NCBI RefSeq assembly: GCF_009363115.1
Contig: NZ_CP045298.1
Span: forward strand, 3,841,501 to 3,905,500
Direction of reading: 5' to 3'
DNA length: 64,000 nt
DNA from: Paenibacillus brasilensis
Lineage (GTDB): Bacteria > Bacillota > Bacilli > Paenibacillales > Paenibacillaceae
The notes beneath the pieces are model-generated. The model made no database searches. It worked only from the letters and a program-made list of their open reading frames with translations, and was not told the DNA's origin. Made by a program: the position numbers and the translations under genes. Shown one piece after another: positions 25,631 through 33,909 of the stretch (position 1 is the stretch's first letter; each line of letters begins with the position of its first letter).

Positions 25631-26212
25631 CTATTTTTTTTCAATCGCCACCAAATATGGCGAGGTGTCCCGTTGTAATTGACGGTAAATAATACTTTGG
25701 CCGATAGAGACGGGAAGAGCAGAAGCCCATTGAAGGACGGCTTCAGCCTCTTCATTGCCTCCAGCGTGTCCTGGATATAGTACGGAGGTCAGAATGCCGC
25801 GTGGTCGCAGCAGCTGCAGGGCTGCTTCAAGCGCGGCGAGCGTAGTGTCCGTATGCGTGATGACAGATGAATCGGCGCCCTCGGAAGGCAAGTAGCCTAG
25901 GTTAAACATAACCGCAGCGACTTTGCCATGCAGCTCGTTGGGAATAGCCTTCCTCATTTGCTCATGACCCTGCAGCAGCAAGGATACCTCTGCTATTGAG
26001 GAGGAGACATTTTCTCCCAGCCGCCGCCGGGCGAGTTGCAATGCTTCCTGCTGAATGTCGAAGCCGTAAACACGGCCCCGTTTGCCAGCGGCTTTTGCCA
26101 GAAACAGTGTATCTGCCCCAGTACCGACAGTGGCATCTATAGCAGCATCACCTGGCTGCACACGCGCAGCCACCAATTGATGAGCATAGCTCAAGACAGA
26201 TAGGAAACCCAT
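25631..26212 (-). CDS. mnmM: MnmM (YtqB) tRNA wobble-uridine methyltransferase
   Basis: A 193-residue Rossmann methyltransferase. Motif I is DATVGTGAD at 26-34, motif II ends at YGFDIQ, and VMFNLGYLP is the N-P/G-Y-type catalytic loop (the family motif is FNLGYLPGG-like). The C-terminal part contains the SVLYPGHAGG loop. This set is specific to YtqB. YtqB/MnmM is known to convert nm5U to mnm5U at position 34 of tRNAs in bacteria that lack the MnmC methyltransferase. The start abuts the stop of the radical-SAM gene with no gap, which supports sequential action. Confidence 0.88.
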   Translation of the reverse strand: MGFLSVLSYAHQLVAARVQPGDAAIDATVGTGADTLFLAKAAGKRGRVYGFDIQQEALQLARRRLGENVSSSIAEVSLLLQGHEQMRKAIPNELHGKVAAVMFNLGYLPSEGADSSVITHTDTTLAALEAALQLLRPRGILTSVLYPGHAGGNEEAEAVLQWASALPVSIGQSIIYRQLQRDTSPYLVAIEKK

Positions 26213-27166
26213 TTAAGGCTGCCTCCAGTATTTGCCCTGCCACGTTTCACGTGATTTCAGCTCATCATCAATGGCGTTAAGCACTTCCCATTTCTTGAGC
26301 GACCACATGGGTCCCATCAGCAGATCGCGGGGAGCATCCCCGGTCAGCCGATGAACGATCATCTCGGGTGGCAAAAATTCCAGGGTATCGACGATCAGCT
26401 TAACGTATTCGTCCCTCTCCAGAAAGCGTAGCAATCCCGCTTCATACTGCTTGACCATCGGCGTTTTGCGCATGAGATGCAGCAAATGTATTTTAATACC
26501 TTGCACGTCCATAGCCGCTACTGCGCGTCCCGTATCGAGCATCATTTCATGCGTCTCCTGCGGGAGCCCATAAATAATGTGGGCACACACGCGAATATTG
26601 CGCTTGCGCAGCTTTTCCACCGCATCTAGATAGCATTGAGTGTCATGAGCACGGTTAATCAGCTCTGAAGTGGATTCATGGACGGTTTGCAGCCCCATTT
26701 CGATCCACAGGTACGTGCGCTCGTTCAATTCGGCAAGGTAATCCACGACATCGTCAGGCAGGCAATCAGGGCGGGTAGCGATGGACAGACCCACAACCCC
26801 AGGCTGCTCCAGAATAACCTCAAAGTATTCCCGCAATTCCTCGACGGGGGCATACGTATTGGTGTAGGCTTGGAAATAGCCAATATATTTGGCGTTTGGC
26901 CATTTTAAATGCTGACGATCCCGAATCGTATTGAACTGGGTGACCAGGTCATCACGGCGACGTCCGGCAAAATCACCTGATCCGCGCGCGCTGCAAAAAG
27001 TGCAGCCTCCTTTGGCAATAGATCCATCGCGATTCGGACAAGTAAAACCTGCATCCAGCATAACTTTAAACACTTTATTTTGAAATTGCTCGCGCATTTC
27101 GTAATTCCAAGTATGGAACCGTTTATCTCCCCATAGCAGAGGAGCAGGCAACAAATCTGTTTTCAT
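26213..27166 (-). CDS. mnmL: MnmL (YtqA) radical-SAM enzyme
   Basis: Start 27166 is chosen because AAGGAGTTCACCC precedes the ATG. The 317-residue radical SAM protein has the family-specific cluster C-x11-C-x2-C (Cys43, Cys55, Cys58 in CPNRDGSIAKGGCTFC), binding the 4Fe-4S cluster. LWIEMGLQT and CAHIIYGLP follow in the TIM-barrel strands. This is the YtqA/TIGR01212 type. YtqA has been linked to turning cmnm5U into nm5U in tRNA, upstream of MnmM. It is directly followed by mnmM, so the pair is one operon. Confidence 0.88.
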   Translation of the reverse strand: MKTDLLPAPLLWGDKRFHTWNYEMREQFQNKVFKVMLDAGFTCPNRDGSIAKGGCTFCSARGSGDFAGRRRDDLVTQFNTIRDRQHLKWPNAKYIGYFQAYTNTYAPVEELREYFEVILEQPGVVGLSIATRPDCLPDDVVDYLAELNERTYLWIEMGLQTVHESTSELINRAHDTQCYLDAVEKLRKRNIRVCAHIIYGLPQETHEMMLDTGRAVAAMDVQGIKIHLLHLMRKTPMVKQYEAGLLRFLERDEYVKLIVDTLEFLPPEMIVHRLTGDAPRDLLMGPMWSLKKWEVLNAIDDELKSRETWQGKYWRQP

Positions 27167-27277
27167 GGGTGAACTCCTTTTTTTTACGATCACCTTATTG
27201 TAACAAAAATCAGTCTTAATTGGGAATCACTTGGGCGAGGAAGGCAATAAAAAGTGCGGATTTTATTGGATTCGGGA

Positions 27278-27306
27278 TTGAAAAAGGTTACACGATGTGT
27301 TATATT
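27278..27306 (+). promoter_or_regulatory. Sigma-A promoter for the small protein at 27474
   Basis: TTGAAA at 27278-27283, 17-base spacer, TATATT at 27301-27306. The following 165-base leader shows no gene I can support. Confidence 0.6.
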
Positions 27307-27473
27307 GTAAGCGGTACCAGACATACAATATAAGGACTGTTTTCGAACCTGAAAATAAAAGTTATCCATTGGCTAATGATTATTTTCTGGGATACAGCTA
27401 TGCTGTTTCTATCGCCTGCTTTAGGGGAAATGCACGTCGGTTCCATCACTAATAACCCGTGAGGTGATCTTTT

Positions 27474-27671
27474 ATGAATGCGCAGGATAAAACACGTATG
27501 GATAAAGTTACTGTTGAGTTAACCTTTGATGAGGCGTTGGCGCTGACTGGTGTCCGTTTTGGACAGGATCGTCAGATTGGAACGGCTGCACGTCAAAAAA
27601 TCAGAGCGGCTTGCCAAAAGACAATTGATTTTTCACCTGCTGATGGGGTAGACTATGAACAATTAAATTAG
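27474..27671 (+). CDS. Small conserved-looking protein (65 aa)
   Basis: GTGAGGTGA precedes the ATG. The 65 residues are mixed alpha/beta, with an acidic VELTFDEALALTGVRFG and a basic RQKIRAACQKTIDFSP segment containing the only Cys. It has no membrane segment. It has its own promoter and terminator, so it is an independent unit. No family is recognised. Confidence 0.55.
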   Translation: MNAQDKTRMDKVTVELTFDEALALTGVRFGQDRQIGTAARQKIRAACQKTIDFSPADGVDYEQLN

Positions 27672-27694
27672 TTGGACCCCAATCCAAATATATT

Positions 27695-27746
27695 GAAAAA
27701 GGAATTTCATTTCCGTATCTTCAAGCGGGGGTGGAATTCCTTTTTC
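27695..27746 (+). terminator. Terminator before trmB
   Basis: AAAAAGGAATT pairs with AATTCCTTTTT over a loop of about 25 bases; T run at the end. Confidence 0.75.
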
Positions 27747-27775
27747 CTTGATAACAGAGTATATGGAGGAGTAAC

Positions 27776-28489
27776 ATGCGTTTACGCGGAAGAAAAGGAA
27801 TAAGGGAAAGCCTGGAAGAACAACAGGATCTGGTCATCTTGGAGCCAGCACAGTATAAAGGAAAGTGGCAGCAGCTTTTCGGCAATGATCGTCCGATTCA
27901 TGTGGAATTTGGCATGGGCAAAGGACAATTTATTAGCCAAATGAGCTTCCGGAATCCGGACATCAACTACATTGGCTTTGATATGTATGATGAGTTGGTG
28001 CGACGTGCAACGGAAAAGTCTCGCCTGGCCTGGAGCGACACAGAGGTCGGCACCCCACCCAATATCAAGTTGGCACTTGCAAACATTGAACAGATTGAGA
28101 ATGTTTTTGAACCTGGAGAAATTGAACGCATTTATCTGAATTTTAGTGATCCCTGGCCTAAAACCAAGCATGCGCGCCGTCGTTTGACGCATCCGCGCTT
28201 TTTGGACAAATACCGTCAGCTTTTAAACAGCAGAGGACAAATTCATTTTAAGACCGATTCGGAGACACTGTTTGAGTTTTCCCTGAATTCATTTGCCGAC
28301 AGTGGTCTGCAAATGACGAATATTTCGTTAAACCTTCATCGTGAAGGGATTAACGAGGAGCATGTTATGACGGAATATGAACAAAAATTTATGGGTAAAG
28401 GTATGAATATCCATCGTGTAGAGGTGCTGATTGGCAAAGACGCTTTGGAGGAGTATGGGAAAACGCGTCTTGAAAAGTACGGAAAGTAA
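27776..28489 (+). CDS. trmB: tRNA (guanine-N7)-methyltransferase
   Basis: TGGAGGAGT precedes the ATG. The 237 residues match TrmB: VEFGMGKGQFI (SAM motif I), NYIGFDMYDELV, then LNFSDPWPKTKHARRRLTHPRFL, the diagnostic DPWPK-x-x-H-x-x-R-R block that binds tRNA. LHFKTDSE-like IHFKTDSETLFEF comes next. The enzyme makes m7G at position 46 in the variable loop of tRNAs. It stands with mnmL/mnmM in a neighbourhood of tRNA-modification genes, though on the other strand. Confidence 0.95.
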   Translation: MRLRGRKGIRESLEEQQDLVILEPAQYKGKWQQLFGNDRPIHVEFGMGKGQFISQMSFRNPDINYIGFDMYDELVRRATEKSRLAWSDTEVGTPPNIKLALANIEQIENVFEPGEIERIYLNFSDPWPKTKHARRRLTHPRFLDKYRQLLNSRGQIHFKTDSETLFEFSLNSFADSGLQMTNISLNLHREGINEEHVMTEYEQKFMGKGMNIHRVEVLIGKDALEEYGKTRLEKYGK

Positions 28490-28521
28490 AGCGAATAGCG
28501 ATAAAACGATTAAAATAAAGC

Positions 28522-28550
28522 GGGGTGCTTCCTTTTTAGGAAAGCACCCT
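28522..28550. terminator. Terminator between convergent genes
   Basis: GGGGTGCTTCC pairs with GGAAAGCACCCT with one bulge; the hairpin overlaps the 3' end of the glycosyltransferase gene. Confidence 0.65.
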
Positions 28551-29675
28551 GTTTGGTTCCATTATATCCAAAATACTCTGTGCGCTCTGAAGAGGATAAT
28601 ATCGTGCTACATTATGGACGTGCTCCTGTCGCTTGCGAACGATTTCCGGAAAATCGTGTAGTAACCGATTCATCCATTTAACGACGACATCCAGCGAAGT
28701 AATCGGTTCTCCGAAGCCTTGAGCCGTAAAGTATTGACAATTTTCCTCCTCCTGTCCGGGAAGAGGTTTGTGAAACAGCATCGGAATCCCTTTGGCTAAT
28801 CCCTCGGTACATGTCATTCCGCCGGGTTTGGTAATAAGAAGATTCGATACCTCCATTAATTTGTCGATTTCCCGTGTGAATCCAAAGATATGAATATTTG
28901 GATGATTGAAACGGGGGTCCATCTGCATTTTACGACGAATTTTATCGTTATGACCCAAACAAAAAATAAATTGAATGTTTTCTCTCCAATCGGTAAGCGA
29001 GCGATGAATAACTTCGTCGTTCATAAGGCCCCAGCCGCCACCCATAACGAGTACGGTCGGGATAGGTTTAAGGCCAAATTGTTCCCGAATTTCATCGTGC
29101 CCCGGATGTTCCCAAAAATTTGGATGAACCGGAATACCGGTCACCTGGATTTTCGACACGGGTACTCCGCGCGCGCGCAGCTTGCGCATGACTTCAGGCG
29201 TAGATACAAAGTACCGATCAACCTCGGGACTGATCCATGTTCCATGTGCATCATAGTCTGTGATGACAGTACAAAGCGGAACATGTAAGCCTAAGCGCTT
29301 TAAGCGTGAAATCACCGCGCTCGGGATAGGATGAGTACATACCACCAAATCGGGACGAAGCTGTCGGAGAATGTTTCGGGTCTGTGTGTAGAACAGACGG
29401 TGCAAAGCGAGCGTTGTAAGACGGTTTAATGATTTTTTGTACTGATGACGGTAAACCAATCCGACTAGGCGAGGCTGCGATACAACAGTCTTCTTGTATG
29501 CTGTAATAATAAGCGGGGCCATTCTTGGATTCAAAAAGCTCCCCAGCTCCAGCACTCGGGTCTGCACATTCGGAGATAGCTTCCGCAAGCTGCTTGAGAG
29601 CGCGTATGCAGCCTGAGTATGTCCGGCACCGAAACCTTCCGATAATAATAACACTCGTTTTTTAGCCACTCTCAT
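28536..29675 (-). CDS. Diacylglycerol glucosyltransferase-like (MGDG synthase/UgtP family)
   Basis: Start 29675 (MRVAKKRVLLLSEGFGAGH) is favoured by AGGTG upstream. The 379 residues have the MGDG-synthase N-terminal glycine loop SEGFGAGHT with His19, the CTHPIPSA segment, and the GT28-type C-terminal half with MGGGWGLMND and TKPGGMTCTEGLAKGIP. Enzymes of this family glucosylate diacylglycerol at the inner membrane face to make glycolipid anchors for lipoteichoic acid. In Paenibacillus the exact acceptor is not certain. The PAP2 phosphatase gene lies 45 bases upstream on the same strand, fitting a lipid-metabolism operon. Confidence 0.82.
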   Translation of the reverse strand: MRVAKKRVLLLSEGFGAGHTQAAYALSSSLRKLSPNVQTRVLELGSFLNPRMAPLIITAYKKTVVSQPRLVGLVYRHQYKKSLNRLTTLALHRLFYTQTRNILRQLRPDLVVCTHPIPSAVISRLKRLGLHVPLCTVITDYDAHGTWISPEVDRYFVSTPEVMRKLRARGVPVSKIQVTGIPVHPNFWEHPGHDEIREQFGLKPIPTVLVMGGGWGLMNDEVIHRSLTDWRENIQFIFCLGHNDKIRRKMQMDPRFNHPNIHIFGFTREIDKLMEVSNLLITKPGGMTCTEGLAKGIPMLFHKPLPGQEEENCQYFTAQGFGEPITSLDVVVKWMNRLLHDFPEIVRKRQEHVHNVARYYPLQSAQSILDIMEPNRVLS

Positions 29676-29720
29676 TTCACCTGTTCCTGCTGGGATGTTC
29701 TCAATCATACCATAGCGGCT

Positions 29721-30248
29721 TTAAGGCCAGAATGCAACCGTTCCGATTGCTGCAGAAGTTCCAATAACCGCTCCAGCAAGTACATCCGTGGGATAGTGGA
29801 GTCCCAGGTAAATCCGGGAAAAACCTACAATCAGCGCTATAGGCAACAGCGGCAGGGTAAGCATTGGTGACTGAAGCATAAAAGGAACGGTAGCCGAAAA
29901 AATAGCGGTTGTATGTCCTGAGGGAAAGGAATGATCCGACAGGGGGTTGCGAAAGGTATTCGTACCCGGTAGCGCCAAATACGGGCGAATCCGCGGATAC
30001 AGTTTTTTGACGATTGCTACGGGGATATGACTGACCCCCAAAGCAATGGCTCCCTTCATACCGGTATCCTTCCATGGATTCGGAGCGAGCCACCAAATAA
30101 GTAACGTAGAGGCTATTGTAAAGGTAGCCCCGCCCAGATGTGTGAGATAATAAAGCCAGAAGTTCAAAAAACGGTTGTGTAAGCGTCCGTTGATCCATTT
30201 GAACAACTGCTGCTCCAGATTTACAAGTTTTACGACTAGACGTTGCAT
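29721..30248 (-). CDS. PAP2-family membrane phosphatase
   Basis: Start 30248 (MQRLVVKLVN) has GGAGGAA upstream. The 175-residue protein has several transmembrane segments. All three PAP2 motifs are present: KLYPRIRP at 82-89 (K-x6-R-P), PSGH at 109-112 and SRIYLGLHYPTD at 144-155, with the two catalytic histidines. It dephosphorylates a lipid phosphate at the outer membrane face, either undecaprenyl pyrophosphate or phosphatidate-type lipids. With the glycolipid synthase next to it, release of diacylglycerol from a lipid phosphate is attractive, but the substrate is inferred. Confidence 0.88.
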   Translation of the reverse strand: MQRLVVKLVNLEQQLFKWINGRLHNRFLNFWLYYLTHLGGATFTIASTLLIWWLAPNPWKDTGMKGAIALGVSHIPVAIVKKLYPRIRPYLALPGTNTFRNPLSDHSFPSGHTTAIFSATVPFMLQSPMLTLPLLPIALIVGFSRIYLGLHYPTDVLAGAVIGTSAAIGTVAFWP

Positions 30249-30850
30249 TTGGTTTCCTCCGGTTGCCGTTTCAGGTAGGTCGGCAAATATTTTCAATCAC
30301 TTTGACAGAATAAGGCCATAAGTAATTATTCTCTTGCTCCCATCATATTTTTAAACGCTATGCATTTCAAGAATCACCACTTACATGGTTCAATTCTACA
30401 CAAAAATGTTTAAGAAATATAAGCTGAATTGTATAACTTTCTTTGCGTTCATCCGTCTAATAAGATAGAGTGGTTAGAAGTGGTTCCTAATTGGCCCACA
30501 AAAAGGAGGGACCAAAGAAATAAAAAGTTAGCAAATGGACGAAAATAAGACCTACGCGTTATGAATGAGAGGCTCAGCGTCGCATTCCCTGCTTAAACGG
30601 GAATTTGTCGTGTTTTTTTGCTGCTGAGACCAGTTTTAAGGCTTTGACAAAAGTTTGAAAACCAACGAAAATCGTAATGGCATTCCTGTGTCAGCCAAAA
30701 AGGGGGCTGCGCACAGCCAATGAAGAAAGCAAGGGTCGGGTCAAAATTACAGAAAAGGCGCACAAAAGCGCCGGAACTTGCGCTACACAGATAGAAAATA
30801 AATAAACGCAAGATTTTTAAAGGGGTATAAAAAGGGGGTAACAAGAGATT
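30249..30850 (+). promoter_or_regulatory. 600-base region with a structured leader before the glycosyltransferase
   Basis: No gene is evident. The second half holds a series of stems on the plus strand. ATTCCC/GGGAAT near 30585-30605 is followed by a T run ending near 30620. CTGTG-CAGCC/GGCTG-CACAG lies at 30686-30716. GGCGC/GCGCC lies at 30757-30772. CTTGCG/CGCAAG at 30777-30812 is followed by ATTTTT. GGGGGTAAC precedes the start codon. The series of hairpins, two of them terminator-like, suggests a regulated leader. I could not match it to a known riboswitch class. Confidence 0.4.
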
Positions 30851-32089
30851 ATGTTAGACGCTATTTTCGTGACGCTCCAGATTATACTGGCGTTGATCGC
30901 TGTCTATCAGTTTGCATTCTCCTTGTTCGGGTTGGTACGCAAAAAAAGAAAAGCGCATGCGGCTCCAGAAAAGTCATTTGCCATTTTAGTCGCTGCCCAC
31001 AATGAAGAACAAGTTGTTGGAGCATTGATGGAAAACTTGAAGGAGCTTGACTATCCGAAGGAACTATACGATGTATTCGTGATTTGTGATAACTGTACGG
31101 ATAAGACAGCGGACATCGTTCGCGCTCACGGTATGAATGCTTGTGAACGTACGAATCCGAATTTGCGTGGTAAAGGCTACGCCATCGAGTGGATGCTCAA
31201 GGAATTATGGGCTATGCCGCGCCAATATGATGCCATTGTCATGTTTGATGCTGACAATTTGGCGCATACCAATTTTTTGAGTGAAATGAACAATGATTTG
31301 TGCACAGGTGCCCGTGTTATCCAAGGGTACATTGATACCAAAAATCCTGAGGATTCTTGGATCACAGCCGCATACGGTGTATCTTACTGGTACATCAACC
31401 GTCTGTGGCAGCTGTCACGTCACAACCTGAATATGGCTAATTTTCTTGGTGGTACAGGCATGTGCTTTGAAACGAATTTGCTCAAGGAAATGGGTTGGGG
31501 TGCAACAAGTCTGGTAGAGGATTTGGAATTCACCATGCGTTGCACACAACGCAATGTATATCCAAGATTTAATTACGATGCCAAGGTATATGATGAGAAG
31601 CCGTTGACGTTCAAAGCTTCGTCCAGACAGCGTCTGCGCTGGATGCAGGGTCATTTTACGGTCGCTCGTCGTTATTTCTTCCCGCTGCTGTGGCAAAGTA
31701 TCAAGCATAGAAGCCTGATTAAATTCGATATGGCTCTTTATGGTTTGAACGTGTATATCGTACTGTTCACCTTCTTGATGACAGTAGCGATGTGGGTAGA
31801 TATTGGATTATTTGGTGGACCCAATATTGAAAATATCTATGTACAATTCCCTGCTTGGACCGGTTTTGTGGCTGTGAGTCTGAATATTATCACCTTTTTG
31901 ATCGCCATGATCCTGGAAAAGGTCACGTTCAAAAAAGTATATCTTTACTTGCTGCTGTTCCCAGTCTATTTGGTTTCGTGGTATCCAATTACGTTCTATG
32001 CGTTCTTCACACAGAACAACAAGCAATGGAGCCACACTCAGCATACGCGTGTCGTTCGTCTGGAAGAGGTTCAGAGCAAGCAAGGATAG
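30851..32089 (+). CDS. Membrane-bound family 2 glycosyltransferase
   Basis: The 412-residue protein begins with one transmembrane segment (about 4-27), then a GT2 domain: FAILVAAHNEE, then VICDNCTDKTAD, the metal-binding DAD in VMFDADNLAHTNF, VEDLEF with the catalytic Asp, and QRLRWMQG, the processive-enzyme Q-x-x-R-W motif. Three to four transmembrane segments close the protein (about 290-390). This layout is that of hyaluronan/cellulose/poly-GlcNAc-type synthases, so it probably extends a surface polysaccharide at the membrane. Product unknown. It stands alone between a structured leader and the infC promoter. Confidence 0.85.
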   Translation: MLDAIFVTLQIILALIAVYQFAFSLFGLVRKKRKAHAAPEKSFAILVAAHNEEQVVGALMENLKELDYPKELYDVFVICDNCTDKTADIVRAHGMNACERTNPNLRGKGYAIEWMLKELWAMPRQYDAIVMFDADNLAHTNFLSEMNNDLCTGARVIQGYIDTKNPEDSWITAAYGVSYWYINRLWQLSRHNLNMANFLGGTGMCFETNLLKEMGWGATSLVEDLEFTMRCTQRNVYPRFNYDAKVYDEKPLTFKASSRQRLRWMQGHFTVARRYFFPLLWQSIKHRSLIKFDMALYGLNVYIVLFTFLMTVAMWVDIGLFGGPNIENIYVQFPAWTGFVAVSLNIITFLIAMILEKVTFKKVYLYLLLFPVYLVSWYPITFYAFFTQNNKQWSHTQHTRVVRLEEVQSKQG

Positions 32090-32148
32090 TTGCGGAGCGG
32101 GACCAATGTACCCGACCGGTGAGGTGTTACTTGTTTCTTGGAAAAGTG

Positions 32149-32177
32149 TTGACACCTCACCTGCAACATGATAGGAT
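32149..32177 (+). promoter_or_regulatory. Sigma-A promoter of infC-rpmI-rplT
   Basis: TTGACA at 32149-32154, 17-base spacer, TAGGAT at 32172-32177. Confidence 0.8.
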
Positions 32178-32391
32178 ATATGAGTATGTTAATGAAAAAT
32201 ACGGATTAACAAGCAGAAGGTCCGACTTCTCACCTGTCCGGTATTGCCGGCTGGTCATGATCCAATGATTTGTGAATTGAACTTTCATGATGAATTGAGT
32301 ATCAGACAGGGATGTCGGCTGCATAGTCGTCATCCCTTTTTTGTGTCTACACACAAAATACAAAAATAACAGGTTCTGGAGGTGGAGGGTT
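32178..32391 (+). promoter_or_regulatory. L20-type ribosomal protein leader with terminator
   Basis: The ~200-base leader before infC ends in a terminator: GGGATG at 32309-32314 pairs with CATCCC at 32331-32336, followed by TTTTTT. In Bacillus this position holds the L20 leader, where ribosomal protein L20 binds and promotes termination of the infC-rpmI-rplT operon. Position, length and terminator agree; I did not verify the L20-binding fold base by base. Confidence 0.7.
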
Positions 32392-32904
32392 ATTAGTAAG
32401 GAACATATGATCAATGATGAGATTCGGGTGAGAGAAGTACGTCTGGTTGGTGCGAACGGGGAACAAATCGGGATTAAACCGACTCGTGAAGCTCTGCAAA
32501 TGGCGATTGACGCAAACTTGGATCTCGTGAACGTGGCGCCTCAAGCGAAGCCGCCCGTGTGTCGGATTATGGATTACGGAAAATTCCGCTATGAGCAACA
32601 GAAGAAAGAAAAGGAAGCCCGTAAGAACCAGAAGATCGTTGACATCAAAGAGGTATGGTTCCGTTCCAACATCGAGGAGCATGACTACCAGACCAAGTTT
32701 CGCAATGTGGTGAAGTTCCTGAATGAAGGCGACAAGGTGAAATGCTCCGTTCGTTTCCGCGGTCGTGAGATTACCCATGCTAATGTGGGACAAAAAATTC
32801 TTGAGCGTGTGAAAACGGAAGTTGCTGATCTTTGTACCGTGGAGCGCCAACCCAAGCTCGAAGGACGCAGCATGATTATGATATTGGCTCCAAAGAGTCA
32901 ATGA
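32392..32904 (+). CDS. infC: Translation initiation factor IF-3, AUU start
   Basis: The frame is open upstream, but GGAGGTGGAGGG lies directly before ATT 32392, which begins (M)ISKEHMINDEIRVREVRLVG, the canonical IF-3 start. An AUU start is a conserved feature of infC that allows IF-3 to limit its own synthesis. The next ATG (32407) lacks the right spacing. The 170 residues include both IF-3 domains and the linker YEQQKKEKEARKNQK. IF-3 binds the 30S subunit, prevents 50S joining and checks the initiator tRNA. It is the first gene of the operon with rpmI and rplT. Confidence 0.93.
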   Translation: MSKEHMINDEIRVREVRLVGANGEQIGIKPTREALQMAIDANLDLVNVAPQAKPPVCRIMDYGKFRYEQQKKEKEARKNQKIVDIKEVWFRSNIEEHDYQTKFRNVVKFLNEGDKVKCSVRFRGREITHANVGQKILERVKTEVADLCTVERQPKLEGRSMIMILAPKSQ

Positions 32905-32924
32905 TAAATTAAGGAGGAAGTTCA

Positions 32925-33125
32925 ATGCCTAAAATGAAAACACATAGCAGCCTTAAAGGCCGCTTCAAGATTACCGGTACTGGTAAAGTAACTCGTTACA
33001 AAGCTTATAGAAATCACCTGCTTTCCCACAAATCCAAACGCGCAAAACGTGTTCTGGGTACTAACCCTGAGATGGCACCTGGGGATGTTAGACGTCTGAA
33101 ACAAGGTCTTGCTAACCTCAAATAG
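32925..33125 (+). CDS. rpmI: 50S ribosomal protein L35
   Basis: AAGGAGGAAG precedes the ATG. The 66 residues ([20 protein letters not shown] at the start) are the complete L35 sequence pattern, very basic and of the usual length. L35 binds 23S rRNA in the large subunit. It lies between infC (20 bases) and rplT (53 bases), the common bacterial order. Confidence 0.97.
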   Translation: MPKMKTHSSLKGRFKITGTGKVTRYKAYRNHLLSHKSKRAKRVLGTNPEMAPGDVRRLKQGLANLK

Positions 33126-33178
33126 CATATAGCTCGGCAATGAATAAAGCATAAACATTATTTGGGAGGTCTTTTGAT

Positions 33179-33538
33179 ATGGCAAGAGTAAAGGGCGGAT
33201 TCGTCGTTCGTCGTCGTCATAAAAAAGTATTGAAGCTTGCTAAAGGTTATTTTGGTTCTAAACACCGCATTTTTAAAACAGCTAACGAGCAGGTAATGAA
33301 ATCGCTTGTTTACGCATACCGTGACCGTCGTCAGACGAAACGTAATTTCCGCAGACTGTGGATCGTGCGTATCAATGCAGCAGCTCGTTTGAATGGTTTG
33401 TCTTACAGCAAACTGATGCACGGCCTGAAATTGGCTGGTGTGGACATTAATCGCAAAATCTTGGCTGATCTTGCAGTCAACGATATCAATGCGTTCAATT
33501 CTTTGGCAACTGTTGCTAAAGGCAAAATCAACGCTTAA
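33179..33538 (+). CDS. rplT: 50S ribosomal protein L20
   Basis: GGGAGG precedes the ATG. The 119 residues start [20 protein letters not shown] and include [17 protein letters not shown], the L20 signature. L20 is an early 23S rRNA assembly protein and, in Bacillus, the repressor of this operon through its leader. It ends the operon and is followed by a strong terminator. Confidence 0.97.
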   Translation: MARVKGGFVVRRRHKKVLKLAKGYFGSKHRIFKTANEQVMKSLVYAYRDRRQTKRNFRRLWIVRINAAARLNGLSYSKLMHGLKLAGVDINRKILADLAVNDINAFNSLATVAKGKINA

Positions 33539-33567
33539 TTATTGAGCGTGGAGACCGCGAATGTGGT

Positions 33568-33612
33568 AAAAAGGTATCCCAAGCAGTAAGCTGTGTAGGG
33601 ATGCCTTTTTTT
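33568..33612 (+). terminator. Terminator of infC-rpmI-rplT
   Basis: AAAAGGTATCCC pairs with GGGATGCCTTTT over an 18-base loop; a T run follows. In the ~300 bases to the next gene I see only a TATAAT at 33784-33789 with a weak upstream box, a possible promoter of the nucleoside transport operon. Confidence 0.85.
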
Positions 33613-33909
33613 GTACCTATAAAGTGATACGAAAAGGCTTGTTTTCTCCAAAATACGAATAAATATGACGTGTAATGGCAGAATGTATGCTTTTTTTTAA
33701 TTTTGTAACGCTTACATTTATGAAAATCCAAAAAAAATTGACCCCAGGTTATTAATTATCTAGATTTTAGCCGATCATAATTGTATAATCTCTAAAGTAA
33801 GTCTTCTGTACGATCTGTCTCGTCAGTAAATGACATGTATAGCATGTACCATTTTCAAAGAAAAAGAGACAGTTCCAGGGATCTAACACTAAGGGGGAAC
33901 AGTATCAGC

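Noticed and set aside
33720-33900. Purine riboswitch ahead of the nucleoside importer
   Set aside because: The conserved purine-aptamer core and loop sequences are not present.
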